Numbered from the stretch's first letter, positions 27,426-37,625 are shown. The stretch: 64,000 nucleotides of DNA from Pseudidiomarina salinarum (GCF_000753715.1 NZ_JPER01000001.1:496001-560000), one strand, 5' to 3'. The notes: generated from the sequence alone by a model not told the origin. Numbers and translations are program-made.

Positions 27426-28682
27426 ATGTTAAAACGTGAAATGAATATCGCTGAGTATGATGCTGATCTGTGGCAGGCAATGACTGACGAAGCTCAGCGT
27501 CAGGAAGAACATATTGAACTGATCGCTTCCGAAAATTATACCAGCCCACGGGTACTGCAGGCGCAGGGTTCACAACTGACCAACAAATATGCTGAAGGTT
27601 ATCCGCACAAGCGCTATTACGGCGGCTGTGAATTCGTTGATGTGGTAGAAGATCTGGCGATTGAGCGGGCGAAAAAACTATTTGGCGCCAAATATGCCAA
27701 CGTGCAGCCCCATGCCGGCTCACAGGCGAATTCAGCGGTGTTCCTGGCATTATTGAGTGCCGGCGATACGGTACTGGGCATGAGCCTGGCCCACGGCGGG
27801 CATTTAACCCACGGCTCGTCGGTAAACTTCTCCGGTAAACTGTATAACGCGATTCAGTACGGTCTGGATGAAAGCACCGGTGAAATCGATTATGCCGAAG
27901 TTGCATCACTGGCACGCGAACATAAGCCAAAAATGATCGTGGCAGGGTTCTCTGCCTACTCAGGGATTGTTGACTGGGCGAAGTTCCGCGAGATCGCCGA
28001 CGAAGTGGGTGCCTACCTGCTGGTGGATATGGCGCATGTAGCGGGATTAGTCGCCGCCGGTCTGTATCCGAATCCGGTTCCTTACGCCGATGTGGTCACC
28101 ACCACCACGCATAAGACCCTGGCCGGCCCGCGCAGCGGTCTGATTTTGTCCGGCAGTGACGATGAAGCCCTGCATAAGAAACTCAACAGTGGCGTGTTTC
28201 CCGGCAGCCAGGGTGGCCCGCTGTGTCATGTGATCGCGGCTAAGGCGGTGGCGTTTAAAGAAGCCATGGAGCCAGAATTCAAAGCGTATCAGCAGCAGGT
28301 ACTGGATAACGCCAATACCATGGTGCAGGTGATGCAGTCGCGCGGCTATAAGATTGTGTCCGGCGGCACCAAAAATCATTTATTCCTGGTGGACTTAATC
28401 GATAAAGATATTACCGGCAAAGACGCTGATGCGGCGCTGGGACGGGCTTATATTACCGTGAACAAAAACTCGGTGCCGAATGATCCGCGTTCGCCTTTTG
28501 TTACCTCGGGCCTGCGTCTGGGAACCCCGGCAATTACCCGTCGCGGTTTTAAGCAGGCCGAAGCCGAGCAGGTGGCTAACTGGATCTGTGATGTGCTTGA
28601 TAATATCAACGATGAAAGTGTGATTGAGTCAGTGCGTGAACAAGTTAAGGCGCTGTGCAAGCGTTTTCCGGTTTATGCCTGA
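27426..28682 (+). CDS. glyA: Serine hydroxymethyltransferase
   Basis: This 418-residue PLP enzyme interconverts serine and glycine while charging tetrahydrofolate. The PLP lysine is in [48 protein letters not shown] and the tetrahydrofolate-contact regions are intact. It precedes nrdR-rib genes on the same strand, 43 bases apart, a widespread gammaproteobacterial arrangement. Confidence 0.97.
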   Translation: MLKREMNIAEYDADLWQAMTDEAQRQEEHIELIASENYTSPRVLQAQGSQLTNKYAEGYPHKRYYGGCEFVDVVEDLAIERAKKLFGAKYANVQPHAGSQANSAVFLALLSAGDTVLGMSLAHGGHLTHGSSVNFSGKLYNAIQYGLDESTGEIDYAEVASLAREHKPKMIVAGFSAYSGIVDWAKFREIADEVGAYLLVDMAHVAGLVAAGLYPNPVPYADVVTTTTHKTLAGPRSGLILSGSDDEALHKKLNSGVFPGSQGGPLCHVIAAKAVAFKEAMEPEFKAYQQQVLDNANTMVQVMQSRGYKIVSGGTKNHLFLVDLIDKDITGKDADAALGRAYITVNKNSVPNDPRSPFVTSGLRLGTPAITRRGFKQAEAEQVANWICDVLDNINDESVIESVREQVKALCKRFPVYA

Positions 28683-28725
28683 TAATGAATGCCTGAAGCT
28701 GAAAGCCTAGAGAAGGATAACCCGT

Positions 28726-29175
28726 ATGCATTGTCCGTTTTGTGAGATGCAAGATACCAAAGTGATCGATTCACGGCTTATTGCCGATGGATCATCGGTG
28801 CGGCGCCGGCGTGAATGTACCAATTGTAAAGAGCGATTCACTACTTTTGAGACCGCCGAACTGATTATGCCACGGGTGATTAAATCAGACGGCTCACGTG
28901 AGCCGTTTAACGAAGACAAATTACGCGCCGGATTACTGCGGGCGCTGGAAAAAAGGCCAGTGAGCCTGGAAGCCACGGAACAAGCAATTAATAACGTTAA
29001 GTCGTCACTGCGCGCCACCGGCGAGCGGGAAATTACCAGCCAGGTTATCGGCGCTCTGGTGATGGATAACCTGAAAGCCCTGGATAAAGTCGCTTATATT
29101 CGCTTTGCCTCGGTCTACCGCGCTTTTGATGACATCCGCGAGTTTGGCGAGGAGATAGCCCGCCTCAATGACTGA
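28726..29175 (+). CDS. nrdR: Transcriptional repressor NrdR
   Basis: A 149-residue regulator of ribonucleotide reductase genes. An N-terminal zinc ribbon (CPFC near residue 3 and CTNC near 31) is followed by an ATP-cone domain ([30 protein letters not shown]) that senses ATP/dATP. It ends inside the ribD start (8-base overlap), so ribD translation is coupled to it. No NrdR box was identified near its own start. Confidence 0.97.
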   Translation: MHCPFCEMQDTKVIDSRLIADGSSVRRRRECTNCKERFTTFETAELIMPRVIKSDGSREPFNEDKLRAGLLRALEKRPVSLEATEQAINNVKSSLRATGEREITSQVIGALVMDNLKALDKVAYIRFASVYRAFDDIREFGEEIARLND

Positions 29176-30280
29176 TATGCATCACGTCTACATGCAGCAA
29201 GCGCTGGATTTAGCCGCTCAGGGGCAATTCAGTGTGGGCACGAACCCTATGGTCGGCTGCGTTATTGTGCGCGATGGCGACATCGTCGGGCGGGGCTGGC
29301 ATGAGCGGCCCGGCGAGCCTCACGCCGAGGTCCATGCATTACGGGAGGCCGGCGCTGCCGCCGCAGGTGCGACTGTTTATGTGACGCTTGAACCCTGTAG
29401 CCACTTTGGTCGCACGCCACCCTGCGCCGATGCACTGATTAAGGCTCAGGTGGCCCGGGTTGTGATCGCTATGCAGGATCCGAATCCGTTAGTCGCTGGT
29501 GCTGGAATCAGCCGGTTGCTGGAAGCTGGCATTGCGGTCGAAGTGGGCGTGTTAGCCGCCCCGGCAGAATCACTTAATCGCGGCTTTATTTCACGTATGC
29601 GCCGGCGCCGGCCCTGGTTGCGGGTAAAACTGGCGGCGACTCTGGATGGCAGAACGGCCCTCGCTAATGGGGTCAGCCAGTGGATTACCGGCCCGGCAGC
29701 CCGTCGTGATGTGCATCGGTGGCGGGCGCAAAGTGGCGCTATTCTGAGTACGGCGCGTACCGTGCTTGCTGACAACGCTAAACTTACGGCGCGCCATGAA
29801 ATGGCAGAACAGCAGCCGTTGCGGGTGATTATCGACAGCCGTCAGCAACTCACTCCGGCGCATCCATTTTTTCTGGAAACCGCGCCGGTATTGCTGGTTT
29901 ACGCCGGCACCCGTGAAGATGCTGATGATTTGCACCAGTGGCCTGACCATGTCGAACGCTGCTGGCTGCCGGCACTGAACGGTCGGGTTGACCTGAACGC
30001 CCTGCTAGAAGAACTCGCCGTACGCGGTATAAACAACGTCTGGACCGAATGTGGCCCGGAGCTGGCCGGCGCGTTACTTGCGGTTGGGCTGGTAGATGAG
30101 CTTGTTATTTATATGGCACCCAAACTCTTCGGCAGCAGCGGCCGCAGCTTGCTGCAGCTGCCTGCTTTCGAGCAGATTGAACAGGTGCCGGAACTGATTA
30201 TTAAAGACCTACGTCTGGTCGGCGAAGATATTCGTGTGACTGCCATTCCGCAAGTTGTAATAGGAGAGACTCAGTCGTGA
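29168..30280 (+). CDS. ribD: Bifunctional riboflavin deaminase/reductase RibD
   Basis: A 370-residue two-domain enzyme. The N-terminal deaminase has the zinc motifs HAEVHAL and [11 protein letters not shown]. The C-terminal reductase starts near residue 145 ([19 protein letters not shown]) and ends with FEQIEQ...VGEDIRVTA. It carries out the second and third steps of riboflavin synthesis. Its stop overlaps the ribB GTG by 4 bases. Confidence 0.96.
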   Translation: MTDMHHVYMQQALDLAAQGQFSVGTNPMVGCVIVRDGDIVGRGWHERPGEPHAEVHALREAGAAAAGATVYVTLEPCSHFGRTPPCADALIKAQVARVVIAMQDPNPLVAGAGISRLLEAGIAVEVGVLAAPAESLNRGFISRMRRRRPWLRVKLAATLDGRTALANGVSQWITGPAARRDVHRWRAQSGAILSTARTVLADNAKLTARHEMAEQQPLRVIIDSRQQLTPAHPFFLETAPVLLVYAGTREDADDLHQWPDHVERCWLPALNGRVDLNALLEELAVRGINNVWTECGPELAGALLAVGLVDELVIYMAPKLFGSSGRSLLQLPAFEQIEQVPELIIKDLRLVGEDIRVTAIPQVVIGETQS

Positions 30281-31401
30281 CAACACTCTGTAGCGCTGCC
30301 GAAATTATTGAAGATATCCGTCAGGGCAAAATGGTGATCCTGATGGATGACGAGGATCGCGAAAACGAGGGCGACTTAATTCTGGCCGCGGAATGCGTTA
30401 CGCCGGCAGCAGTCAACTTTATGGCTCGTTACGGACGGGGCCTGATCTGCCTGACCCTTACCGAAGAGCGTTGCGCGCAGCTGCAACTGCCACTAATGGT
30501 TAATCAGAACCAGGCGCCTTATGCCACCAACTTTACGGTATCGATTGAAGCTGCTGAAGGGGTTACCACAGGTATTTCCGCCGCTGACCGGGCCCGTACG
30601 GTGCAGGCCGCTGTTGCTGCGAACGCGAAACCAAAAGATTTAGTTATGCCGGGACATATCTTCCCGCTCAAAGCGAAGCCGGGCGGGGTACTGAACCGCG
30701 CGGGGCATACCGAAGCGGGTTGCGATCTGGCACGCCTGGCTGGCTTTGAGCCGGCGGCGGTGATTGTTGAAATACTGAACGAAGATGGCACCATGGCGCG
30801 TCGTCCGGACCTGGAGAAATTTGCGGCAGAGCACGATCTCAAAATTGGCACCATCGCGGATTTGATTGAATACCGCTCGCTGAAAGAAAAGACCGTGCAG
30901 CGCAAGAATCACTGCCATTTACCCACCGCCCATGGTGAGTTTGAACTCATTACCTATCAGGACACCATAGATAAACAAGTGCATTACGCACTGGTCAAAG
31001 GTGATATCGATTCGCAGCAGCCGGTTAATGTGCGGGTGCATCTGCAGGATACCTTTAACGATCTCTTCGCTACGGACCGGGCCGCGAAGCGCAGCTGGCC
31101 GCTGGGCCATGCGATGGATTACATTGGCCAACATGGCGGGGTTATCGTGGTCATTGGCCGGCATCAGGATTCCGACGACATCCTGGAGCAGGTCGCCAGT
31201 TTTGCTAAAGAAGATCAGGGCGTACATAAGCCCAGTGCTGCCGCCTCAAATGCTTCACGCAATGTAGGTATCGGCTCGCAGATCCTGGCCGATCTGGGGG
31301 TGCATAAAATGCATCTGATGAGCTCGCCGAAACGCTATTCAGCGTTATCGGGCTTTGGACTGGAAGTGGTCGACTTTATCGAAGACGAGAAAAATCCTTA
31401 G
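30277..31401 (+). CDS. ribB: 3,4-dihydroxy-2-butanone 4-phosphate synthase with degenerate RibA-like domain (RibBX type)
   Basis: Residues 1-200 are a complete RibB domain: [41 protein letters not shown] and [12 protein letters not shown]. Residues 205-374 are a GTP cyclohydrolase II-like fold that lacks the zinc site: where RibA has C-x10-C-x-C, the sequence reads [13 protein letters not shown] with no cysteine. It therefore should make only the butanone phosphate, as described for RibBX proteins. GTG start with AGGAGA upstream. Its last 26 bases overlap a convergent gene. Confidence 0.9.
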   Translation: MTTLCSAAEIIEDIRQGKMVILMDDEDRENEGDLILAAECVTPAAVNFMARYGRGLICLTLTEERCAQLQLPLMVNQNQAPYATNFTVSIEAAEGVTTGISAADRARTVQAAVAANAKPKDLVMPGHIFPLKAKPGGVLNRAGHTEAGCDLARLAGFEPAAVIVEILNEDGTMARRPDLEKFAAEHDLKIGTIADLIEYRSLKEKTVQRKNHCHLPTAHGEFELITYQDTIDKQVHYALVKGDIDSQQPVNVRVHLQDTFNDLFATDRAAKRSWPLGHAMDYIGQHGGVIVVIGRHQDSDDILEQVASFAKEDQGVHKPSAAASNASRNVGIGSQILADLGVHKMHLMSSPKRYSALSGFGLEVVDFIEDEKNP

Positions 31402-32290
31402 TCAGCTTCTTTACCTGCTGCCACAGCTGTTCGTTAGCTGGGGCAGCGTAGCCCGCCTGCTGGCAACCTCTGGCAATAAAACCATTCAGATAGTCAATTT
31501 CGGTCGGTCGTTGATTGCGCACGTCACTCAGCATAGACGACCAGTTCGCTGCCGTTTTTTGTGCCACCTGCCGCGCCTGAGCAACAATCCCGGCGGCCGG
31601 TAACACCACCCCGCGCTGGGCTGCCAGCTGGCTGATTTCGGCGGCCAGTTGCTGCATCAGATCGGTCAGGGGTAAATTCAGTAGTTCGCCGTTGCGGCAC
31701 TGGTGGATAACGGTTAACGGATTGATCAGGCAATTAACCGCAAGCTTGTGCCAGCGGCGCAGGACCATATCTGGTTCAGCAACTAACGGCGGCAACGCCG
31801 TTGCCAGTGTGCGTAACAAATCCGCGGGCAGCCCAGCGGCGCCACTGACAGCGGGGTTGGCCCAACCGAGCCAGCTTTCGCCCTGACCCGCATGCACCAA
31901 TTCCTGCCCGTTATCGCCAACCTGGCGGAAAGCGCCATGGGTAGTAACCCAGTGCAGCGCCGCGGACGGGATAAGTGATGCTTCATCATCAAGCATACCG
32001 TTATAGCTGAGGATCAGTTCGCTGCCCGGGGCCAGCGGGCGGGCCCGGAGTTCGTTCAGCAAAGGTGCAACCTGATAGGCTTTAATGGCGGCGAAAACCC
32101 GGACGGGTTGCGCTGGCCAGCTGGTGTAAACAGGGAATTCATAGTTGTGTTGGTTGGCGTGAATCTGCAATTGTGGTGCAGCAGCGCTGTCAGCGCGGGC
32201 TTTCAGCTGAACCTGCTGCCCGGTTCGCTGCAGACCCACTGCCATCAGGCTACCTAGGGCGCCGCTACCTACCACCAACCAGGGTGTCAT
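31376..32290 (-). CDS. panE: Ketopantoate reductase family protein (PanE/ApbA)
   Basis: A 304-residue NADPH-dependent reductase: Rossmann motif [14 protein letters not shown], the substrate lysine segment [21 protein letters not shown] and the closing [12 protein letters not shown]. The family makes pantoate for coenzyme A, though several paralogues have other substrates, so PanE is likely but not proven. The 5' end overlaps the AmpG-like gene by 4 bases. The 3' end overlaps ribB tail-to-tail by 26 bases. Confidence 0.85.
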   Translation of the reverse strand: MTPWLVVGSGALGSLMAVGLQRTGQQVQLKARADSAAAPQLQIHANQHNYEFPVYTSWPAQPVRVFAAIKAYQVAPLLNELRARPLAPGSELILSYNGMLDDEASLIPSAALHWVTTHGAFRQVGDNGQELVHAGQGESWLGWANPAVSGAAGLPADLLRTLATALPPLVAEPDMVLRRWHKLAVNCLINPLTVIHQCRNGELLNLPLTDLMQQLAAEISQLAAQRGVVLPAAGIVAQARQVAQKTAANWSSMLSDVRNQRPTEIDYLNGFIARGCQQAGYAAPANEQLWQQVKKLTKDFSRLR

Positions 32291-33612
32291 AACTGGCTCC
32301 GATGGTAACTGGTTTCAAGGCGCAATAGCTGATGACGCAACAGAAATAAAATCAGTAAGCTGGGTAGTACCATGAGTGCGGTCAGCACGAAGAACAGCTG
32401 CCAGTCACCGTCCAGCCAATCAACGACCATGCCGCTGTACGACGATAATAAGGTGCGGCCGAGATTGCCCAGTGATGCCAGCAAGGCATACTGGGTGGCG
32501 GTAAAGGCCCGGTTGCAGAGCAGGCTGATGAAGGCGACAAAAGCGACCGTCGACCAGGCCCCGGTAAAGCCATCAATGAGCACCGCCGCCAGCAGTAAGT
32601 CGGTATCCGGGCCAACCCCGGCGATCCAGGCAAACATCAGGTTACTGCTGGCCATGGCAATGCCACCGATCATCAGGCCTTTAACTATCCCCAGCCGCAG
32701 GTTGACCATGCTGCCGAGCACGGCAAATACGATCGTCACCCACCAGGTAATTATTTTTGAATAGACCGCGATGTCGTCGTTGGTGAAGCCCACTTCTTTG
32801 TAGAAGACGATCGACATCCGCCCGAGAAAGGCTTCGCCAATTTTAAACAGAAAGATAAAGGCCAGCATGCCGGCGGCAAGCTGCCAGCCGTTGCGGCGGA
32901 AAAATTCAGTGACCGGCTCGACAACCGAGTTGTGCAACCAGTCTTTAACGCTGTGAAAGGTTCTTAGTTCCGGCGCATAGCGATGCGGCTCGCGCGCCAG
33001 TACCACCAGAAGTAATTGCAGGGCTATCACACCGGTTAACAGTAAATAGCCGTCCTGCCAGTCCCAACTGATGCCGTCCACCAGAAAAAATGGCAAGGCA
33101 CCGAGGCCGGAGTAACCCGTCCACCAGCCGGCGGTCGCCATGGCCGCGCCGGCGGACTGTAACCGCGCTTCATGGGGGCCAAAACATTCGATTCGAAAGG
33201 CATCGATGGCGATATCCTGAGTAGCTGAAAATACCGCTATAATCAGCGCCAGTACGGCTACCAGAGTTAACTGACTGGTCACATCAATGCGGCTCAGGGC
33301 GGCGGTGGCCAGCAGCATGCCGGTCAGGCATAAAGCGATCCAGCTGCGCCGTTGTCCCAGGCACCGGTGTAACAGTGGAATGCGGAAGCGATCCACCAGT
33401 GGTGACCAGCTGAAGTTGACTGAATAGGCCACAAAGACGGCACCAAACAGACCGATGGCTGTGCGCGACAGGCCTTCTTCCTGTAACCAGGCCGATAACA
33501 TCGAGCCAATGAGTACCCAGGGGAAACCGCTCATCACCCCAAAAGCAAAGATCAGCCAGACCCGGGGCTCGCGATAGACTTTAAAATCCTGGTACCAGGG
33601 ACGCTCGCTCAC
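32287..33612 (-). CDS. ampG: MFS transporter of the AmpG muropeptide permease family
   Basis: A 441-residue, 12-helix major-facilitator protein starting with GTG. AmpG traits are GVMSGFPWVLIGSMLSAWLQEEGLSRTAIGLFG, WSPLVDRF, the cytoplasmic GQRRSW loop and ATQDIAIDAFRIE in helix 4-5. AmpG imports anhydro-muropeptides for cell-wall recycling and beta-lactamase induction. No ampD or ampR is in the window. It overlaps its neighbours by 3-4 bases in a cyclophilin-ampG-panE run. Confidence 0.85.
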   Translation of the reverse strand: MSERPWYQDFKVYREPRVWLIFAFGVMSGFPWVLIGSMLSAWLQEEGLSRTAIGLFGAVFVAYSVNFSWSPLVDRFRIPLLHRCLGQRRSWIALCLTGMLLATAALSRIDVTSQLTLVAVLALIIAVFSATQDIAIDAFRIECFGPHEARLQSAGAAMATAGWWTGYSGLGALPFFLVDGISWDWQDGYLLLTGVIALQLLLVVLAREPHRYAPELRTFHSVKDWLHNSVVEPVTEFFRRNGWQLAAGMLAFIFLFKIGEAFLGRMSIVFYKEVGFTNDDIAVYSKIITWWVTIVFAVLGSMVNLRLGIVKGLMIGGIAMASSNLMFAWIAGVGPDTDLLLAAVLIDGFTGAWSTVAFVAFISLLCNRAFTATQYALLASLGNLGRTLLSSYSGMVVDWLDGDWQLFFVLTALMVLPSLLILFLLRHQLLRLETSYHRSQL

Positions 33613-34220
33613 GGCTTCGGCAACACTTCAATTCTGAGCAATACCGGCGGTTCAACCGGGACATCCTGCCAGCCGGTTGCTTCATGCCAGGGGGCTGATT
33701 CGACCTCAGCTATGGCATCCAGATTGCTCTGGCCCTCGACAACCCAGCCGAATACCGCATAACCCCAGCCTTTAGTGGATGGATCAAGTGACTCATTGTC
33801 GCCGCTGTTAAAAAAGAACTGGCGGGTGGCTGAGTGCGGATCAGATTCGCGCGCCATGGCGATGGTGCCATAGCTGTTTTTCAGGCCATTGCCCGATTCA
33901 TTAGGGATCGGATTGAAGGTGGTGAGCGGCGTGAACTCGGCGTCATAGCCGCCACCCTGCACCACAAACCCCGGTACGATGCGGTGAAAAATCGTGCCGT
34001 TGTAGCTGCCGGCTTCGACATACTTTAAGAAGTTCTTTACCGTCAGCGGCGCCCGGTGGCGGTGCAGTTCCACCACGATGTCACCATGGCTGGTCACCAT
34101 TTTTACCCGCGGGAACATATTGTCGGGTTGTATTTCTGCGGCTGCCGGTGGCAGGTAGCAGGCCATTGTGCTGACCAGGGTACTGACCAGGATAAAAAGC
34201 AGACCTGAGAAAATTTTCAT
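33609..34220 (-). CDS. Cyclophilin-type peptidyl-prolyl isomerase, exported
   Basis: A 203-residue PpiA-like protein. Starting at ATG 34220 gives MKIFSGLLFILVSTLVSTMAC, which can be a Sec signal peptide and also holds a possible lipobox (STMAC), so it may be a lipoprotein. A longer TTG start at 34238 is less likely. The cyclophilin core is intact: FHRIVPGFVVQGGGYD, AMARESDPHSATRQFFFN and YAVFGWVVEG. It should catalyse proline isomerisation in the periplasm. Confidence 0.9.
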   Translation of the reverse strand: MKIFSGLLFILVSTLVSTMACYLPPAAAEIQPDNMFPRVKMVTSHGDIVVELHRHRAPLTVKNFLKYVEAGSYNGTIFHRIVPGFVVQGGGYDAEFTPLTTFNPIPNESGNGLKNSYGTIAMARESDPHSATRQFFFNSGDNESLDPSTKGWGYAVFGWVVEGQSNLDAIAEVESAPWHEATGWQDVPVEPPVLLRIEVLPKP

Positions 34221-34245
34221 AATAGATAACCTTTTCAAATACGGA

Positions 34246-35397
34246 TTAGCGCTTCTTCACGCTTAAAATAACGAATTTAGGATTCGCGGCAATCTGCCGG
34301 ACCGCGCCGAACAAATGCTTCAGTGGCTGATGATATGCCAGATGGCGGTTTGCAACTACCCGTAATTCGCCGCCCTGACGCAATACCCGCCGGGCATCGG
34401 TGAACATTTGTATAGCAATGTGAGACGTAACCGCGTGTTCCTGGTGAAAGGGCGGGTTACATAAAATTAAATCACTGCTCTGATCTGGTTGCTGGCTAAG
34501 GCAATCGTCGACCAGCGCCTGATAGTGACCGCTATCGGCGTCCAGGTTAGCCGCTATATTGGCGCGCGTTGAGGCGACCGCCAGAAACGACTCATCGACC
34601 CAGGTGATCGGACTGGCCGGAGAGACCCGGCCATAACCGATACCCAGCACGCCGTTCCCACAGCCTAAATCTATGACGTCGGCAGCGCCTGCCGGCGGTA
34701 AATGCTCAAGCAGAAAACGAGCGCCGATATCAAGCTGGTTACGGGCAAAAACGCCGGCGTGATGCAGCAGTTCGAATCCGAACTCCGGCACGGACCAGCG
34801 GCTGACAAAGTGTTCGCTGTCGATAGTAACGGATCGCGTACGGGCCTGTAATAATCGTGACTTCTTCTGGGCGAGCGATACCTCAGCCTGATCGCAGTAG
34901 CGCTGAAACAACTCACGCACCGCTGGCGTGAAGAGTTTGCTTTTGGCAGCGGCAACGATTGGCGTACCCGCTGGTAATGTCGCCGCGAGTTGAGCGAGCT
35001 GGAATTCAAGCAGACTCAGGCTTTTTGGTATTTTTAGCAGCACCAGGTCGGCGGTGGCTGGCAGTGGGTCGAGCGGGCCCAGGGCTTGCAGACGATCAGG
35101 TAGCTGGTTGAGGCTGAGGTTATGATGCCAGGCGCAATGGCTAACATAGGAGTCACTGACGCTATATACCTCGCGATCCGCTAAAGGCATCAGCAAGGCA
35201 CCAAACTGATCATTGATGAGCAGCGGCCGTCTGATATCGGGATTGGCCACCAGATAATCATGGATCAGCTCATCGGCGGCATCCCAGGCTTGCAGGTTGC
35301 GGGGACTGCTGATTGGCAATCGCTGCAGGTAAAAACTGCCGGCAGCACTGTCAAAGCGTTGTTCGGGGGGAATTGCCGGGCGATTTTGGGTTACCAT
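34246..35397 (-). CDS. rlmG: 23S rRNA (guanine-N2)-methyltransferase RlmG
   Basis: This 383-residue enzyme has a degenerate N-terminal and an active C-terminal methyltransferase domain, like RlmG and RsmC. The SAM loop VIDLGCGNGVLGI is near residue 243 and the catalytic NPPFH near 316. RlmG makes m2G1835 in 23S rRNA. N-terminal wording (SPRNLQAWDAADELI) supports RlmG over RsmC. It is divergent from the KAS III gene. Confidence 0.9.
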   Translation of the reverse strand: MVTQNRPAIPPEQRFDSAAGSFYLQRLPISSPRNLQAWDAADELIHDYLVANPDIRRPLLINDQFGALLMPLADREVYSVSDSYVSHCAWHHNLSLNQLPDRLQALGPLDPLPATADLVLLKIPKSLSLLEFQLAQLAATLPAGTPIVAAAKSKLFTPAVRELFQRYCDQAEVSLAQKKSRLLQARTRSVTIDSEHFVSRWSVPEFGFELLHHAGVFARNQLDIGARFLLEHLPPAGAADVIDLGCGNGVLGIGYGRVSPASPITWVDESFLAVASTRANIAANLDADSGHYQALVDDCLSQQPDQSSDLILCNPPFHQEHAVTSHIAIQMFTDARRVLRQGGELRVVANRHLAYHQPLKHLFGAVRQIAANPKFVILSVKKR

Positions 35398-35448
35398 CGG
35401 ATTACCATTAAGTTACGATTGGTCGGACATTTCTCTCTGAAACATTCG

Positions 35449-35457
35449 TGCTATGAT
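35449..35457 (+). promoter_or_regulatory. Extended -10 promoter element before the KAS III gene
   Basis: TGCTATGAT is an extended -10 (TGn plus TATGAT, five of six consensus bases) 36 bases before the GTG start. The region around position -35 is poor, as is usual for extended -10 promoters. It lies in the 95-base divergent gap with rlmG. Confidence 0.45.
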
Positions 35458-35492
35458 AGCGAAAAAGTAACTGTGACTATAGGTTTTATAAC

Positions 35493-36584
35493 GTGAAAAT
35501 ACATGCAGAAATAACAGGTTGGGGAAAGTGCCTGCCACCAGCGATAATGACCAACGACGATCTGGCAACTTTTCTGGACACCTCAGATGAGTGGATCCGT
35601 ACCCGTACTGGTATTGAAGAGCGTCGCGTCAGTCACCTGGGAACCTCACATTTAGCCACAGTTGCTGCCCGTAATGCCCTGGCAGCTGCCGATCTGGATC
35701 CCAATGAACTGGATTTAATTCTGGTGGGTACCTGCACGCCTGACGAGATTATTCCGAACGTAGCATCGGCGGTGCAGCGTGATTTAGGCGCCAAGTATGC
35801 CGCGGCTTTTGACTTGAATGCGGCCTGCAGTAGTTTTTTATATGGCTTACATTATGCCACTCAGGCAATACGCACCGGCGCCCATAAGAAAGTGCTGGTG
35901 ATTGGTGCTGAACGCCTGACCCGAATCCTCGACTGGACCCGCCGCGAAAGCGCGGTGTTGTTTGGTGACGGTGCCGGCGCTATGGTGCTGGAAGCCAGCA
36001 CCGAAGAAACCGGCCTGCTGGCGTCCCATGTAACTTGTGATGCTGACGCACGGGATGTGCTGGCGCTGGAATTTGGTATGAGTTTCGACCGTTTCAATTT
36101 TGACGGCATCATGCCGTTCAATTTTGTCGGCCAGGAAATTTTTAAGCGCGCTGTTAAGGGTATGAATATTGCCATTGATAAAGTGTTTGCAGAAACCGGC
36201 CTGACCACCGATGACATTGATTCACTGATACCGCATCAGGCGAACAAGCGACTAATTGATTATCTGGCAAAACGCTGCAATGTGCCTGAATCAAAAACCG
36301 TTATTAATATCCAGAAGTACGGCAATACCTCGTCGGCGACCTTGCCGATTGCCTATGCAGAGGCGCTGGAGCAGGGCATCATCAAGCCGGGCGATACCAT
36401 AGTATCCGCGGTATTTGGTGGCGGTCTGACTTGCGGCGCCGGCATTATTAAATGGGGACAGCGGGTTACGCCTAAACAGGATAACCAGATGCAGTTACCG
36501 GGCACCGATAAGTCGGCGCTGGATTTGATCCTGCCAATGCACCTGGCGACGAAAAAAGCGTGGGAGAGCAGAGGCAATGAGTGA
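35493..36584 (+). CDS. 3-oxoacyl-ACP synthase III (KAS III) family protein, C-terminally extended
   Basis: A 363-residue condensing enzyme with the FabH catalytic triad C112 (NAACSSF), H248 (IPHQANKR) and N278 (YGNTSSA). Regular FabH ends near GAGIIKWG; here about 40 residues follow (324-363). It is not beside plsX, fabD and acpP, so it is a secondary FabH-like enzyme rather than the housekeeping one. Its stop overlaps an enoyl-CoA hydratase gene by 8 bases, suggesting the two process an acyl chain together. GTG start. Confidence 0.9.
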   Translation: MKIHAEITGWGKCLPPAIMTNDDLATFLDTSDEWIRTRTGIEERRVSHLGTSHLATVAARNALAAADLDPNELDLILVGTCTPDEIIPNVASAVQRDLGAKYAAAFDLNAACSSFLYGLHYATQAIRTGAHKKVLVIGAERLTRILDWTRRESAVLFGDGAGAMVLEASTEETGLLASHVTCDADARDVLALEFGMSFDRFNFDGIMPFNFVGQEIFKRAVKGMNIAIDKVFAETGLTTDDIDSLIPHQANKRLIDYLAKRCNVPESKTVINIQKYGNTSSATLPIAYAEALEQGIIKPGDTIVSAVFGGGLTCGAGIIKWGQRVTPKQDNQMQLPGTDKSALDLILPMHLATKKAWESRGNE

Positions 36585-37335
36585 GTACCGTAGCGAACAT
36601 GTAAAAGCAGAAACTAAGAATGGCGTGGTATGGCTGACCCTGCTGCGCACTGACAAAAAGAACGCGCTGACCCAGGATATGTACCGTGCGCTGACGCATG
36701 AGCTGAAGCAGGCAGAGCGCGATAGTTCAGTGGCCGCAGTGGTACTGACTGGTAGCGGCGACAGCTTCACCGCAGGTAACGATTTGCAGGACTTTCTGCA
36801 AATCAAAGAGCTGGACAGTAGCGCGGCACCATTCGAGTTTCTGTACACCCTCAGCAGCCTGACTGTGCCGCTTATCGCCGGCGTAAATGGCTTGGCAATT
36901 GGTATCGGCACCACCATTTTGCTGCATTGTGATTTAGTTTACGCCAGCTCTGACGCGAAGTTTGCCCTGCCATTTGTTGATTTAGGCCTGGTTCCGGAAG
37001 CTGCTTCCAGCCTGCTACTGCCCGCTACCTGCGGCCATTTGCGAGCGGCTGAACTGTTGTTACTGGGCAATACCATTGATGCCGGTACTGCGCTGAGTTT
37101 TGGATTGCTGAATAAGGTTGTTGAGCCTGAACAATTACAGCAGCAACTGGAAGACAGCGCCGCGCTCTTAGCGAGTAAACCGGCGAAAGGTCTGCGCGCC
37201 ACTAAAGCGCTGATGAAACTGCCCGCCGAACCGGTCGCTGACCGGATTGACCGCGAAGCAAAAATCTTTATCCGCGCATTGAGTTCCGATAGTGCGCGGG
37301 AAGCGATAAAAAGCCGGTTGCAGCGTAAAAAATAG
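36577..37335 (+). CDS. Enoyl-CoA hydratase/isomerase family protein
   Basis: A 252-residue crotonase-fold protein. The oxyanion-hole segments are TGSGDSFTAGNDLQDF and VNGLAIGIGTTILLHCDLVYAS. The second catalytic position (LVPEAASSLLLP) has the glutamate of enoyl-CoA isomerase/hydratase relatives, so either activity is possible. It is coupled to the preceding KAS III gene. Substrate is not evident. Confidence 0.88.
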   Translation: MSEYRSEHVKAETKNGVVWLTLLRTDKKNALTQDMYRALTHELKQAERDSSVAAVVLTGSGDSFTAGNDLQDFLQIKELDSSAAPFEFLYTLSSLTVPLIAGVNGLAIGIGTTILLHCDLVYASSDAKFALPFVDLGLVPEAASSLLLPATCGHLRAAELLLLGNTIDAGTALSFGLLNKVVEPEQLQQQLEDSAALLASKPAKGLRATKALMKLPAEPVADRIDREAKIFIRALSSDSAREAIKSRLQRKK

Positions 37336-37384
37336 CCAAATCCGCTGCCTTGGTTAATTTCCCCTCATTCAGTACCGGCTTGCC

Positions 37385-37413
37385 TTGCCAGCGTGCCGGT
37401 GATCATGGATAAT
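37385..37413 (+). promoter_or_regulatory. Promoter of the 4.5S RNA gene
   Basis: TTGCCA (37385-37390) and GATAAT (37408-37413) are 17 bases apart. A GC-rich discriminator (GCGCGGC) follows, typical of stable-RNA promoters under stringent control. The spacing to the mature RNA implies a short 5' leader that RNase P would remove, as in E. coli. Confidence 0.75.
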
Positions 37414-37425
37414 GCGCGGCGTTAT

Positions 37426-37539
37426 GGTGGCCTCATTGGTCCCCTCGCAACGTTAACTGATGAACCCGGTCAGGCCCGGAAGGGAGCAGCCGCAGTCAGG
37501 GATGCGTGTGCCGGGGTGTGGCTGGTGAGGCCGCCACCC
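37426..37539 (+). ncRNA. ffs: 4.5S signal recognition particle RNA
   Basis: About 114 bases fold into one long hairpin: the 5' end GGTGGCCTC pairs with the 3' end GAGGCCGCCACC. The conserved apical domain GGTCAGGCCCGGAAGGGAGCAGCC holds the GGAA tetraloop and the asymmetric loop bound by Ffh. GCGTGTGCCGGG also matches the E. coli RNA. It works with Ffh in co-translational targeting of inner-membrane proteins. A T7 run directly follows. Confidence 0.95.
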
Positions 37540-37548
37540 ATTTTTTTC
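37529..37548 (+). terminator. Terminator of the 4.5S RNA gene
   Basis: The closing stem of the RNA itself (3' arm GAGGCCGCCACC) is followed immediately by a run of seven T (37541-37547). The mature RNA hairpin therefore doubles as the intrinsic terminator. Confidence 0.75.
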
Positions 37549-37625
37549 CTCCTTCGTTATTCCTGTTATGAAGTGGTAGTATCCCATTTACCCTGAACGG
37601 TAAATGACCATACGGATATTACTCA

